In this document: one piece after another, positions 51,101 through 59,122 of the stretch
How positions within the stretch are numbered: position 1 is the stretch's first letter
Layout: every line of letters begins with the position of its first letter
Origin: Anaerolineales bacterium UBA2317
GTDB taxonomy: Bacteria > Chloroflexota > Anaerolineae > Anaerolineales > Villigracilaceae
DNA: 64,000 nucleotides
Reading direction: 5' to 3'
Assembly: GCA_002345215.1 (NCBI GenBank)
Contig: DDVH01000025.1
Location: forward strand, 13,119-77,118
The notes under the pieces: generated by a model
Database searches by the model: none
What the model was told of the DNA's origin: nothing
The model's input: only the letters and a program-made list of their open reading frames with translations
Translations under genes and position numbers: made by a program

Positions 51101-52851
51101 ACTACACATCCGCCTCTTTCGCTAGCCCGAACGTGGGCAATGGAATCCTCGTCAGTGTTTCTGGCATCAACATTTCCAGCGGTGCAGATGCAGGCAATTA
51201 CAATTTAGTTAACAACTCAACCACAACAAATGCTGATATTACCCCCGCAGGTCAAACTATCACAGTCACAACCTCTGCCCCTGCAAGTGCGGCAAATGGT
51301 TCATCATTTGATGTAGCCGCAACTGCTTCTTCTGGTTTACCAGTCACAATAACAGTTTCTGGTGTCTGTTCTATTGGAGATGTAGACGGCTCAACAACAG
51401 ACGGAGATGCCACCATCACCATGACCAGCGGAACGGGTACTTGTAGCGTATTCTATGACCAAGCAGGGAATACAAATTACTCTGCCGCACCACAAGTACA
51501 AGAAGATGTAAACGCTACTGAAAGCCCTGTATTTACCAGTGTTGATAACACCTCATTCGATTTCGGCTTCTCAGATACATTTTTAGTTATGACAACAGGT
51601 AATCCTTCTTCTGTAGCAATTACAATGAGCGGTGAACCTGCTGGCGTTACATTAATAGATAATGGCAACGGCACAGCCGCATTGAATTATGACGGAACAA
51701 CATCACCTGGTGTGTATACTATTACCTTCTTTGGGGCTAACGGGGTGTTACCAAACGGCACGCAAACCTTTACATTGACCATCAGAAATGGTCCGGCTGT
51801 TAGCACAGTGAACTCATTGCCCGATACAGGTAATGGTAGTGTTAGCGAAAATGAAAATATTTCCACCACATTAGGTATTACACAAATCATGGTTGAATTT
51901 GACCGTGATGTATATGATGCTGGTGCCTCTGACCCTGATTCAGTCACCAACCCTGCTAACTACTTACTCGTCCGCAGTGCCACAGGCACATTTAGCACAG
52001 CAAGTTGTAGTGGTGGTCTTGTAGCACCTGATGTTCAAATTTCAGTTGACTCTGTCACATATGACAATGGTGGTGGTTCTGGTCCATTTGTAGCGACATT
52101 AAATGTCAATAGCGGACTACCACTTAACGTAGCAGGTTTCTATCGTTTGTTCGTGTGCGGAACGACTTCCATTGTAGATGCAGGCAATCCATTGCTTGCG
52201 CTTGCAGGAAATGGCGTCACACCCGGAACAGATTTCACGCGTAATTTCCGAATCGCCGCACCAATAACAGGTGGAGGTGGCGGTGGAGGCGGTTCGTCAT
52301 CTACTACAACCACTACAGCATTAACTGGATTGCTCATCCCAGTAACAGGCTTTGCTCCAAGTCAAATGACTGAATTGCCCGCTCAACCCATTGAGAAAGA
52401 ATATGCCAAGAGCGAATTGACGCTCAAAATTCCATCTTTAGGTGTGAACTTGCCAATTGTTGGTGTGAAGTTAGACGAAAACGGATGGGATGTAACTTGG
52501 CTTGGCAACAATGCTGGTTATTTAGAAGGCTCTGCTTACCCAACATGGAATGGCAATAGCATTCTCACCAGCCACGTGACTGACCCGAATGGCAAGCCCG
52601 GACCATTTGCTTATGTGAACGAATTACGCGATGGTGACAAAGTTTACATTCACAATGATGGATTCATTTATGTGTATGAAGTGCGTGAAAGCAGTTTGAT
52701 TTCACCCAGAAGCATTAAGACCTTGTTCAAATCTGAAGAAGATGCTTGGTTAACACTGGTCACTTGCGAAAACTTCAATGAGAAAACCAATACATTTACA
52801 CATCGCCGCGTGATTCGAGCAGTTCTCATCAGTGTGATACCTGAAAAATAA
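48130..52851 (+). CDS. Giant secreted MBG-repeat protein with C-terminal sortase domain
   Basis: 1573 residues. A signal peptide ends near residue 30 (AKA); a beta-sandwich covers ~31-265; an InlB/Flg-new-like module ~270-345; MBG/YDG-type repeats ~500-1040, three nearly identical 76-residue copies starting at ~572; Ig-like modules to ~1380; a Gly/Ser/Thr linker; and a sortase domain ~1418-1573 with His1482 (LTSHVTD), Cys1546 (LTLVTCE) and Arg1560/1563 (RRVIRA). Two sorting-like motifs are inside the same chain: LPDTG at 1230-1234 and IPVTG at 1403-1407, just before the sortase. There is no C-terminal membrane anchor. Confidence 0.88.
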   Translation: MKNQLFYKVCSAILIVMLALAALPVTPAKAAISQQQVWSTVYANNGAPGTNTYTINPGSNRMLVVAVSSSRSTVGTQTATVTYGGQSLTQAIGDGATSAQQHTWLFYLQEAGIAAATNTNLSVTVTGGTIRYNYVYAAVYAGVDQSASPLTDIQNFNGAETASSTVGPFATGLTINSGDQAVEIVNLTRTGNQTARTITTWATNWTAALGPNSGLYNAPGGGSQPEDRAFSAYIATNNTAGSTTSQHTASGSALRSMSAMSIKAAILPIYTITATAGVGGTITPAGAVAVEQGSNQSFVIAPSAGHIVSDVLVNGVSQGRLNAYTFTNVTTNHTIEASFESGWSAPSAFSDPDNDVGTQGNVYTSNNGYATINSSNDEVNYQNFGLSIPSGATINGIEVAIEGYSEGTRNADIALSSNNGVSITAFETTVMPSTTAASEATVILGGPTDDWGRAWTSTDFANGLFAVRVEGTGGGGTDLFIDQLQVKVHYTTTVTPTLSITNSPVTYNGSSQAANVTCSSGGAVSNILYNGSSTVPTNAGTYAVTANCAAVPGFSALTGASAGNFVIDPANATINVTPYNVTYNGSPHTSTGTATGVLGEDLSAGFDLSNTTHTNVGTYNGDTWSFNGGTNYNNANGTVDNVISPANATIVVNPYNVTYDGSPHTSTGTATGVLGEDLSAGLDLSGTTHTNASTYNGDAWSFNGGTNYNNANGTVDNVISPANATIVVNPYNVTYDGSPHTSTGTATGVLGEDLSAGLNLSGTTHTNAGTYNNDPWTFTDLSGNYVNTNGTVNNAINAASATITLSDLNHTYDGTAKSATVVTNPLGLSFSITYDGSPTAPTNADNYAVVATITDPNYSGTANDTLVIAPATVTPSITANNKVYDGNTTASFTCSLTGIIGTDDVTCSDTANFDNKNVGTDKTVTATGITLGGADATNYTLSTNSATDLADITARDLNVTATGINKVYDGNTNATVTLNDDRVGGDDLTLDYTSASFASPNVGNGILVSVSGINISSGADAGNYNLVNNSTTTNADITPAGQTITVTTSAPASAANGSSFDVAATASSGLPVTITVSGVCSIGDVDGSTTDGDATITMTSGTGTCSVFYDQAGNTNYSAAPQVQEDVNATESPVFTSVDNTSFDFGFSDTFLVMTTGNPSSVAITMSGEPAGVTLIDNGNGTAALNYDGTTSPGVYTITFFGANGVLPNGTQTFTLTIRNGPAVSTVNSLPDTGNGSVSENENISTTLGITQIMVEFDRDVYDAGASDPDSVTNPANYLLVRSATGTFSTASCSGGLVAPDVQISVDSVTYDNGGGSGPFVATLNVNSGLPLNVAGFYRLFVCGTTSIVDAGNPLLALAGNGVTPGTDFTRNFRIAAPITGGGGGGGGSSSTTTTTALTGLLIPVTGFAPSQMTELPAQPIEKEYAKSELTLKIPSLGVNLPIVGVKLDENGWDVTWLGNNAGYLEGSAYPTWNGNSILTSHVTDPNGKPGPFAYVNELRDGDKVYIHNDGFIYVYEVRESSLISPRSIKTLFKSEEDAWLTLVTCENFNEKTNTFTHRRVIRAVLISVIPEK
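49843..50526 (+). repeat. Three tandem 228-bp repeats encoding MBG units
   Basis: Units begin at 49843, 50071 and 50299, each 228 bp (76 codons), with the second and third almost identical over their first half (PYNVTYDGSPHTSTGTATG). The third diverges after LSGTTHTNAGTYN. High DNA identity suggests recent expansion. Confidence 0.9.
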
Positions 52852-52866
52852 AGTCTAGAACTTAAA

Positions 52867-52906
52867 CATAAGAGACTGTTAGATTAACAGTCTCTTATGT
52901 TTTAAT
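52867..52906 (+). terminator. Intrinsic terminator
   Basis: CATAAGAGACTGTTA / TAACAGTCTCTTATG, 15-bp stem and 3-nt loop, then TTTTAATTT. Confidence 0.9.
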
Positions 52907-52943
52907 TTAATTACTTTGCAATTTATCTCAAAATACTTTCGGT

Positions 52944-52949
52944 TATAAT
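52944..52949 (+). promoter_or_regulatory. -10 box of a leaderless kinase transcript
   Basis: TATAAT, 7 nt, ATG (52957). No Shine-Dalgarno site; TTGCAA upstream is too far (22 nt) for a normal -35. Confidence 0.5.
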
Positions 52950-52956
52950 TTGGCGC

Positions 52957-54987
52957 ATGTCCACTTGGAGCGGAAAAGTTATCGGCAAGGTTAAAGTCAG
53001 CGAAATGATTGCACGTGGTGGTATGGCTGAGGTATACAGCGGAGAACATACTACTCTCAATCGTAAAGTTGCCGTAAAAATCATGCGCGATTTTGTAGAC
53101 CCAGACCCTGAAAACCATTCGCGGTTTGAACGGGAAGCGCGCGTCATTGCAAATTTACGTCACCCCAATATTATTCAACTTTTTGATTATGAACTTGTGA
53201 ATGGTCAGCCATGCCTTGTGATGGAGTTGGTGCCAGGTACATCGCTTGGTGGTTATCTGCGTGCGGCTCAAAAACGCGGCGATAACCTTCCATTTGATAC
53301 GGTTTCTCAAATCTTAACTTCTCTTGCTTCCGCTATTGATTACGCCCACAGCCAAAATATTGTTCACCGAGATATTAAACCAGCAAATATTTTACTGCGC
53401 TCAAAAAATGGCGCAGTAAAAATCAACGAGCCTTTACCACAAGATGTAGAACCGGTTCTGACTGACTTCGGCTTGGTGCGCCTACTTGATTCTACGACTC
53501 AAACCTCAACAGGCACTGTCTCCGGTACGCCAGCTTATATGAGTCCTGAACAAGCTCGCGGTGACAAAATAGATAAAAAGACCGATATTTATTCATTAGG
53601 CATTGTGCTTTATGAAATGCTAGCAGGCAGAGTTCCATTTGATGCTGAATCATCTTTTGGGATTTTGATGAAACACCTGAATGAGCCTCCGCCACCCATC
53701 CCCAATATTTCTTCTGATTTGCAAATTGTGATAGACCGCGCTTTAGCAAAAGACCCAGCCATACGATACAACTCTGCCAAAGAAATGGTTGATGAGTTTA
53801 TTGCTGTGTTCAACGGGCAAACGGTATCTCTGAATACCATCAGTTATACAAAGATGGCAAAAGCCTCTGTCAAACCAAAGACAAGCCTGTTTTCAACTGC
53901 TTTGGCTGGCGTAAGTATTTTTGTCATTTTACTGCTAGCATTTTTAGCGTTCAGACCTTCAGCACTATCCCCTGCTACGGCAGATAACCCCATAGGCAAA
54001 ACATCATTTCTAGATTTCAACGCTGTACTCGATAAAGCCACCATCACGTTTAATGGCTTGCCTGTATTAGAAGCAGGCACACATTATGATGTCTGGGCAT
54101 TAGGGCAAGGCGGAGAATCACGCCGCAACCTGGGCACATTGGAAATGACCAGTGACACAAGCGGCGAGTTGATTTACATTGCCTCAGACCAAAATAACAT
54201 TCTCAGTTTGTTTGACCAGATTGAAGTCACGATTGAACCGAGTAATGACCCGAATCCCAATGAATCATCTGGTGATGTGATTGCATCATCTGTATTTCCT
54301 CCGCTGGCATTAATCCATGTAAGGCATGTATTGGTTTCGTATGGCGGCGCACCACAAGGTAATGCTTTGATTCAAGGTTTATATTGGACAGCTGATGAAA
54401 TTGACAATTCTGTGATTGCATTGGAAGAAGCCTTTCGCAATAACGATGAAGCCGAAATGCGAAAAAATATTGAGGAAGTTATTAATCAATTAGTAGGTAG
54501 TTCAAACGCAAATCAATATCGTGATTGGGACGGTGATGGGACAATTGATGATCCCAGTGATGGGTTTGGTTTGTTAGAAAATGTAAATGAAGAAAATTCT
54601 GGTTATATTCCTACAGCCCGAAGCCATGCATTCTTTGCCGCCGAAGCATCTGATGCCACTGAGACGATAAAAATTCATAGCCAACATACCATTATCGCCA
54701 TTGACAATATGGAAGGTTGGTCTGAGCAGTTATTGGATTTAGCATTGGAGTTACAAGAAATGCCTTTCGGACCTGAAATGGAATCTACCATTATTGAAAT
54801 GCGAATCCTTTCTGAACAAATTCTTTTTGGCGTAGATACTAATGGCAATGAATTAATTGAGCCAATTATCGGTGAAGGTGGTGGCGACACTGCTTACGAA
54901 CATGCTTATTACATGGCAGAAATGCCCATGTTGCTTGGTGCGAATCGCATTCCGCAACCTGCAATAACAACAACTGAAAGCCCTTAA
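52957..54987 (+). CDS. Membrane Ser/Thr protein kinase with extracellular RskA-like and EF-hand-like parts
   Basis: 676 residues. The kinase domain (1-290) has the glycine loop IARGGMAEVY, ATP lysine Lys41 (VAVKIM), catalytic HRDIKPAN (Asp139) and LTDFG (Asp170), and SGTPAYMSPEQ. A juxtamembrane stretch and one helix (~313-331) follow. The extracellular part has a region like the C-terminal domain of RskA anti-sigma factors (FNGLPVLEAGTHYDVWALG, then VTIEPSNDPNP), then a helical region with a calcium-loop-like DWDGDGTIDDPSDGFG. The kinase thus may sense envelope signals. The ATG is 7 nt from TATAAT. Confidence 0.9.
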   Translation: MSTWSGKVIGKVKVSEMIARGGMAEVYSGEHTTLNRKVAVKIMRDFVDPDPENHSRFEREARVIANLRHPNIIQLFDYELVNGQPCLVMELVPGTSLGGYLRAAQKRGDNLPFDTVSQILTSLASAIDYAHSQNIVHRDIKPANILLRSKNGAVKINEPLPQDVEPVLTDFGLVRLLDSTTQTSTGTVSGTPAYMSPEQARGDKIDKKTDIYSLGIVLYEMLAGRVPFDAESSFGILMKHLNEPPPPIPNISSDLQIVIDRALAKDPAIRYNSAKEMVDEFIAVFNGQTVSLNTISYTKMAKASVKPKTSLFSTALAGVSIFVILLLAFLAFRPSALSPATADNPIGKTSFLDFNAVLDKATITFNGLPVLEAGTHYDVWALGQGGESRRNLGTLEMTSDTSGELIYIASDQNNILSLFDQIEVTIEPSNDPNPNESSGDVIASSVFPPLALIHVRHVLVSYGGAPQGNALIQGLYWTADEIDNSVIALEEAFRNNDEAEMRKNIEEVINQLVGSSNANQYRDWDGDGTIDDPSDGFGLLENVNEENSGYIPTARSHAFFAAEASDATETIKIHSQHTIIAIDNMEGWSEQLLDLALELQEMPFGPEMESTIIEMRILSEQILFGVDTNGNELIEPIIGEGGGDTAYEHAYYMAEMPMLLGANRIPQPAITTTESP

Positions 54988-54992
54988 ATAAT

Positions 54993-55026
54993 AAAAAACT
55001 CCTGCTAACAAGCAGGAGTTTTTTAT
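54993..55026. terminator. Bidirectional intrinsic terminator
   Basis: AAAAAACTCCTGCT / AGCAGGAGTTTTTT, 14-bp stem with 4-nt loop between convergent genes. Confidence 0.9.
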
Positions 55027-55041
55027 TGTCTAATTTTAGAA

Positions 55042-55350
55042 TTAGAAGTTAAAGTCAAAGCCACTTTGACCAGTTGCCGCCCAATATGCGCCAAGCGCTG
55101 CATTACCACAAGCCAAAAGTAAACTGAATGCGCTTAATGCAATACCAGCAATTGCAAGGTTCTTTGAGGGGATGTCTTTCATTCCAAAATAGCCTAAGAC
55201 AATGCCAACGAGTGCGAGCGGGATGCCACATAGTGGAAAGAACCAAGCACATAAATTAATAACGCCGAGAACGAGCGACGCAATTGCCATTGTTTTTTCA
55301 TTACCACTTGCAGGTGCCGGGGCGGGTGAAACAGGTTGATTTGATTCCAT
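55042..55350 (-). CDS. DUF4190-type small membrane protein
   Basis: 102 residues. A Pro/Ala-rich N-terminus (QPVSPAPAPASGNEK) precedes MAIASLVLGVINLCAWFFPLCGIPLALVG and a second helix pair (KNLAIAGIALSAFSLLLACG), the DUF4190 pattern of two hydrophobic hairpins. The ATG at 55350 has AAAAGGAGA upstream and beats the ATG at 55383. Function is unknown. Confidence 0.8.
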   Translation of the reverse strand: MESNQPVSPAPAPASGNEKTMAIASLVLGVINLCAWFFPLCGIPLALVGIVLGYFGMKDIPSKNLAIAGIALSAFSLLLACGNAALGAYWAATGQSGFDFNF

Positions 55351-55407
55351 TTTACATTCTCCTTTTGTAAATGATATGAACAATTTTACTTTACAAATTA
55401 AATAAAG

Positions 55408-56760
55408 TTATCCGCCAACAGTCCTATCTGTAATTTCTAAGGCTTTATCTAAAACGTCAAAGCCTTCTTTGAGTTGTGTTTCATTAATAATCAATGGCGG
55501 GATAATCAAAACGGTATGCCAATGAGTGTATAAAAACAAACCGTTATCCAAACAATATTTTTTCAAAGCATTCATTTCAGGTGACGATTGATTCCACGGA
55601 GTCATCGGTTCTTTTGTTTTTCTATCTTTGACTAATTCGATGATGCCAAACAAACCGATGCTTCTGACCTCACCCACTGATGGATGCGACTCACCTAAAT
55701 CATTCAACATGCGCCTCATTACTTGACCCATACTGGTTGCGTTCCCCAAAACATTATCTTCCTTCATCGCATTGATATTCGCCACAGCCGCCGCCAATGA
55801 AATAGGATGTGAGGTATAAGTGAGTCCACTTTCAAAAGCATGTTCATCAAATGCGGATGCAATCTCTGGTTTCATAGCCACTGCACCCAAGGGCGCATAC
55901 GCGGACGTTAAACCTTTTGCCATCGTAATCATGTCTGGGACTACATCCCAATGTTCAATGGCAAACCATTTGCCCGTGCGACCAAAGCCACTCATTACTT
56001 CATCACATATCATTAAGATATTGTATTTGTCACATAACTGACGAACGCCTTGCATATATCCGTTTGGGGGGATGATAATGCCGTTGGTTCCAGTAACAGT
56101 TTCCATTAAGATTGAAGCGATTGAATCTGGTCCTTCATATAAAATAATTTCTTCCAAGTGATTGACATAATCGCGTGCAAAATCTTCTTCTGAAATATTC
56201 GGGTTGGTGCGATGAAATGTGGAACGATAACGATACGGGTCAAGGAAGTGCACCACGCCGGGCATGAGATTTGGCTCCCACGCCACACGGCGCGGATCAC
56301 CAGTAGCCGCCATTGCGCCAGCCGTTGCGCCGTGATACGAACGATAACGCGTTAAGATTTTATGTTTTTTTGTATAACCGCGCGCGAGTTTGATGGCGTT
56401 TTCATTTGCATCGGCACCACCAAGTGTAAATAAAATTTTACTCAGTGCTTTATTTGGTGTGACATCTGCCACTGTTTTGCTCGCCAAAGCACGGATTTTC
56501 GTGGTCATGCCCGGCGCGGCATACGGCAACTCACCTGCTTGTTCTTGCATGGCTTTGATAATGCGTTCATCGCCATGACCGATATTGACACACATCGTCA
56601 TGGAATTAAAGTCTAAATATTTTTTATCATCCACATCCCAAAAATAAACACCTTTGGCTTTTTTGACCGCAATTGGGTTTACTTTGGCTTGCGCAGACCA
56701 AGTCCAAAATACGTGTTCTTTCGAGAGTGGGAGAATTTCATCATCGGGGAGGTTGAACAT
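55408..56760 (-). CDS. Class III aminotransferase (omega-amino acid / pyruvate type)
   Basis: 450 residues, PLP-dependent. FTLGGADANENAIKLARGYT, RYRSYHGATAGAM, the CDEVMSGFGRTGKWFA Asp, the PLP lysine in TMAKGLTSAYAPLGAV and SGLTYTSHPISLAAA are the class III set. Homologues act on beta-alanine, taurine or GABA-like amines with pyruvate; the amine donor here is not resolved. AAAGGAACC precedes the ATG. It stands alone, opposite in direction to its left neighbours. Confidence 0.92.
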   Translation of the reverse strand: MFNLPDDEILPLSKEHVFWTWSAQAKVNPIAVKKAKGVYFWDVDDKKYLDFNSMTMCVNIGHGDERIIKAMQEQAGELPYAAPGMTTKIRALASKTVADVTPNKALSKILFTLGGADANENAIKLARGYTKKHKILTRYRSYHGATAGAMAATGDPRRVAWEPNLMPGVVHFLDPYRYRSTFHRTNPNISEEDFARDYVNHLEEIILYEGPDSIASILMETVTGTNGIIIPPNGYMQGVRQLCDKYNILMICDEVMSGFGRTGKWFAIEHWDVVPDMITMAKGLTSAYAPLGAVAMKPEIASAFDEHAFESGLTYTSHPISLAAAVANINAMKEDNVLGNATSMGQVMRRMLNDLGESHPSVGEVRSIGLFGIIELVKDRKTKEPMTPWNQSSPEMNALKKYCLDNGLFLYTHWHTVLIIPPLIINETQLKEGFDVLDKALEITDRTVGG

Positions 56761-56884
56761 AGGGTTCCTTTGGAAATAAGCATAAATTAATTGTATAATA
56801 CCCTAAAATAATATCATTTCTATGCTTGGGTTTTATTTATAAGTTCAACTGTCACTTATAAATTAATGTAAAAAGGATGGTGAA

Positions 56885-57397
56885 ATGAATATTTCAAATT
56901 TACCAACATTTCCAAATGCTCCAATCAAATTAGATAAAGGTAATCTCAAAGACGGCAAACAAATTGTTTCTATTGAATTTAGTAGAATAAATTTGTTAAT
57001 CTTAACTTGGAACACACCCGATGAGTTTTCCAAATGGGTTACCCGCGAACAAGCAATGACAGCATTCTTGAGTAACTTTAATCCGTTAATATGGGATGAA
57101 ATGCAATTACGACAAACTGCAGGAACACTACATGATATTCCTTTTGGATATATTGGCTTGGATAACGAAGCAAAAGAATTTGAGGATGTTAATAGATTTT
57201 GCAAAGAAATCAACATTGAAAGATATCATCTTATTATTGAGCAACGTCGTCTCAAATTTCCTAATAACACCAATGAATTATCACCTCCATTTCTACTTAC
57301 TTTATATATAATAATAGCGGCTTTACCAAATGAGCCTACAATAATGGTAGAGCTTGCTGGGAAAGAATTAGATATGCATATTATATTGCCTGAATAA
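56885..57397 (+). CDS. Hypothetical protein, unknown fold
   Basis: 170 residues, soluble, mixed alpha/beta, no signal peptide or Cys. It has LLILTWNTPDEFSKWVTREQA in the N-terminal half and FEDVNRFCKEINIERYHLIIEQRR in the middle, and a hydrophobic C-terminal strand region. AAAAAGGATG precedes the ATG. It is followed at 20 bp by a zinc-finger protein, the two perhaps forming one unit. I do not recognise a family. Confidence 0.6.
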   Translation: MNISNLPTFPNAPIKLDKGNLKDGKQIVSIEFSRINLLILTWNTPDEFSKWVTREQAMTAFLSNFNPLIWDEMQLRQTAGTLHDIPFGYIGLDNEAKEFEDVNRFCKEINIERYHLIIEQRRLKFPNNTNELSPPFLLTLYIIIAALPNEPTIMVELAGKELDMHIILPE

Positions 57398-57444
57398 AAA
57401 CCTATATAGTTTCGATCATGATTAATGTACAGGAATTATCAATT

Positions 57445-58071
57445 ATGGATAATAAAACACTAGCATACGAATGGGCTCTCGATTGGTGGGCAAAGGCTAA
57501 AGTAGAAAGAAAAATAAATGAAGCAATCTGTGATAATTGCAATTCTAGTATTGCACTAAATGAAGGCTTTTTATGTAAACCCACAGCATTTACTGGAACT
57601 ACTCCTGACCTTATATGTGCCTCTTGTTTCAAAAGTAATAATCGAAAAGCATGGCAAAATTATCTTCCACCAAGTTCTACAATAAAGGAGACAAAAATGA
57701 GTTTCTTTGAAAAATTATTTTCCTCAAAGCCAGTAAATAGCGAATTTGTATATTGCCAAAACTGCAAAAAGAAAAAAGGGGAAGTTTATAACTTAGGTGG
57801 CACATTCTTTTTTTGTTCAGATCAATGCAAAAATGAATTTGCACGAAAACTATCAAGTGGTTCTAGCCAAAATGACACAACTTTAAACCGAAATCTTGAG
57901 CGTATTGGCGTTAGTGAAAAAGAAAGAGAAGAAATGATGAAGTCAATTCAGTCATTTTCTCAAAAACACTCTGCAGGTTCTACATTAACGCAAGCATATT
58001 GCAGGAAATGTGGAGAATCTGTTCAAGCATCTGACCCTTCTTGCCCACATTGTCAAACGAAATTACGATAG
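57445..58071 (+). CDS. Protein with three zinc-finger-like modules, function unknown
   Basis: 208 residues from the ATG at 57445 (AGGA 9 nt upstream; an ATG at 57418 is alternative). Module 1: CDNCNSSIALNEGFLC and CASCFK; module 2: CQNCKKKKGEVYNLGG with FCSDQCKNEF, like a TRASH/MYM-type knuckle; module 3: YCRKCGESVQASDPSCPHC, a double zinc ribbon, at the C-terminus. The middle has a helical GVSEKEREEMMKS segment. It may bind nucleic acid or act as a scaffold. Its DNA is more AT-rich than its neighbours. Confidence 0.65.
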   Translation: MDNKTLAYEWALDWWAKAKVERKINEAICDNCNSSIALNEGFLCKPTAFTGTTPDLICASCFKSNNRKAWQNYLPPSSTIKETKMSFFEKLFSSKPVNSEFVYCQNCKKKKGEVYNLGGTFFFCSDQCKNEFARKLSSGSSQNDTTLNRNLERIGVSEKEREEMMKSIQSFSQKHSAGSTLTQAYCRKCGESVQASDPSCPHCQTKLR

Positions 58072-58138
58072 TTTTTAGAAAAACATATCCATTTGATGTC
58101 TGATTAAAATAATTTTCTTTTACTTAAAAGGAGAATAA

Positions 58139-58510
58139 GTGATTAATTTAAAAGAACATCATCCGTTTATGAAGTGGTCAACAGTTTTTACACTTATCGC
58201 TGGCTTATATACAACTATTATTGGTATTTATTTATCAATCGGTAGTATCTGCAATATATCTGCCGCCTTTGAACCTCATTACTACGACACAATACCAGCA
58301 TTTGTAATTGGACCGACATTAACTGTTTTTGGAATTATCATGTTTAGATTAGCAACTTGGTCATTAAAAATTAGCGATGGTTTTCAAAAATTTTCACAAC
58401 TTTCTGACAAAGAACAGTTACTTGCTTATACTGGTATGATTCCAGGCATGTTTACAGCATTTATTTTAATTGTTGTGATAATTGTCTTATTTGACAATCG
58501 TCAAAACTGA
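58139..58510 (+). CDS. Small membrane protein, function unknown
   Basis: 123 residues, GTG start with AAAAGGAGA upstream. Two to three helices: VFTLIAGLYTTIIGIYLS near residue 14, FVIGPTLTVFGIIMF near 60, and MFTAFILIVVIIVLF near the C-terminus. No family is recognised. Its end overlaps, on the other strand, a degraded reading frame (58487-58566). Confidence 0.65.
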   Translation: MINLKEHHPFMKWSTVFTLIAGLYTTIIGIYLSIGSICNISAAFEPHYYDTIPAFVIGPTLTVFGIIMFRLATWSLKISDGFQKFSQLSDKEQLLAYTGMIPGMFTAFILIVVIIVLFDNRQN

Positions 58511-58566
58511 TAAATAACTTAATCCTAATCCAATCAAAGCCAAAATCGTAATTCTTATCAACCTGA
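58487..58566 (-). pseudogene. Remnant of a second copy of the membrane protein at 59247
   Basis: The minus-strand frame reads RLIRITILALIGLGL, then a stop after ~9 more residues, matching the C-terminal helix RLIRIGIMVLVGLGI of the gene at 59247-59660. Upstream of the match the frame runs into a CTCCCC repeat and ends. It looks like a partial duplicate truncated by that repeat. Confidence 0.45.
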
Positions 58567-58672
58567 CCTCTCCCCAGCCCTCTACCACTTCGTGGCACGC
58601 GTCCTAAAGGAGAGGGAGTCTGTTGCGTAAAGTTTTAACTCCTCCCCTTTAGGGGAGGCTGGGAGCTCACAA
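58563..58672. repeat. Interspersed repeat of the CTCCCC...GGGGAG type
   Basis: CTCCCCAGCCCTCT at the left and GGGGAGGCTGGGAG at the right form a diverged inverted pair, with AGGAGAGGGAG and CTCCTCCCCTTTAGGGGAGG between. Nothing coding was seen in this 58511-58740 gap. Confidence 0.75.
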
Positions 58673-58732
58673 GGGTAGGTATATCAGGTGGGTGGGGCCA
58701 AGGTTCAGGGAGAAATATTGCTAAACGTGTGT

Positions 58733-58809
58733 AAGATTTCTCAGTCGCTACGCTCCTTCGAAATGACAGATGTGTTGGGTTTGTCATTTCGACCAACGGG
58801 CGAAATCTT
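58733..58809. repeat. Interspersed repeat, GATTTC...TCGAAATGACA family, copy A
   Basis: AAGATTTC ... GAAATCTT ends with CTTCGAAATGACA and TGTCATTTCGA inside. It overlaps the 3' end and last ~22 codons of the GIY-YIG gene. Copy B lies on the other side of the gene. Confidence 0.85.
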
Positions 58810-59106
58810 TTCTACTTGCCAATCCAAGCTTAGGTCTTTCCATTCAGGATTCATTGTCACAACCAAATTATTCTTCTTTTCTCTGCGCCATTTCTTAATT
58901 TCTTTTTCTCTCGCAAGTGCAACATGGACGTCAGTTGTATGCTCGTAATATACTAACTTGTTCAGGTTATATTTCTTGGTAAAGCCCTTTACAAGTTTAT
59001 TTTTATGTTCATAAAGACGGCGTTCAAGGTTATTAGTTACGCCAATGTACATGACTTTATTATTCCAATTGGTAAGAATATAGATGTAGAAGTTGTACTC
59101 TTTCAT
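58741..59106 (-). CDS. GIY-YIG endonuclease domain protein
   Basis: 121 residues, single-domain nuclease of the UvrC N-terminal / homing type. The GIY equivalent is FYIYIL at residues 6-11 and YIG is at 20-22 (VMYIGVTNNLERRLYEHK, with a catalytic Arg). GFTKKYNLNKLVYYE and AREKEIKKWRREKK match the common small bacterial family, and NPEWKDL is its usual ending. The last ~22 residues come from a palindromic repeat (SPVGRNDKPNTSVISKERSD), so the C-terminus is acquired. Repeat B starts 17 bp before the ATG. Confidence 0.88.
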   Translation of the reverse strand: MKEYNFYIYILTNWNNKVMYIGVTNNLERRLYEHKNKLVKGFTKKYNLNKLVYYEHTTDVHVALAREKEIKKWRREKKNNLVVTMNPEWKDLSLDWQVEKISPVGRNDKPNTSVISKERSD

Positions 59107-59122
59107 CGGAACTCTCGGTTCT

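Noticed and set aside
48772..52337. Long minus-strand frames across the giant surface protein gene
   Set aside because: They repeat with the 228-bp unit and have no ribosome sites; shadows of the plus-strand gene.
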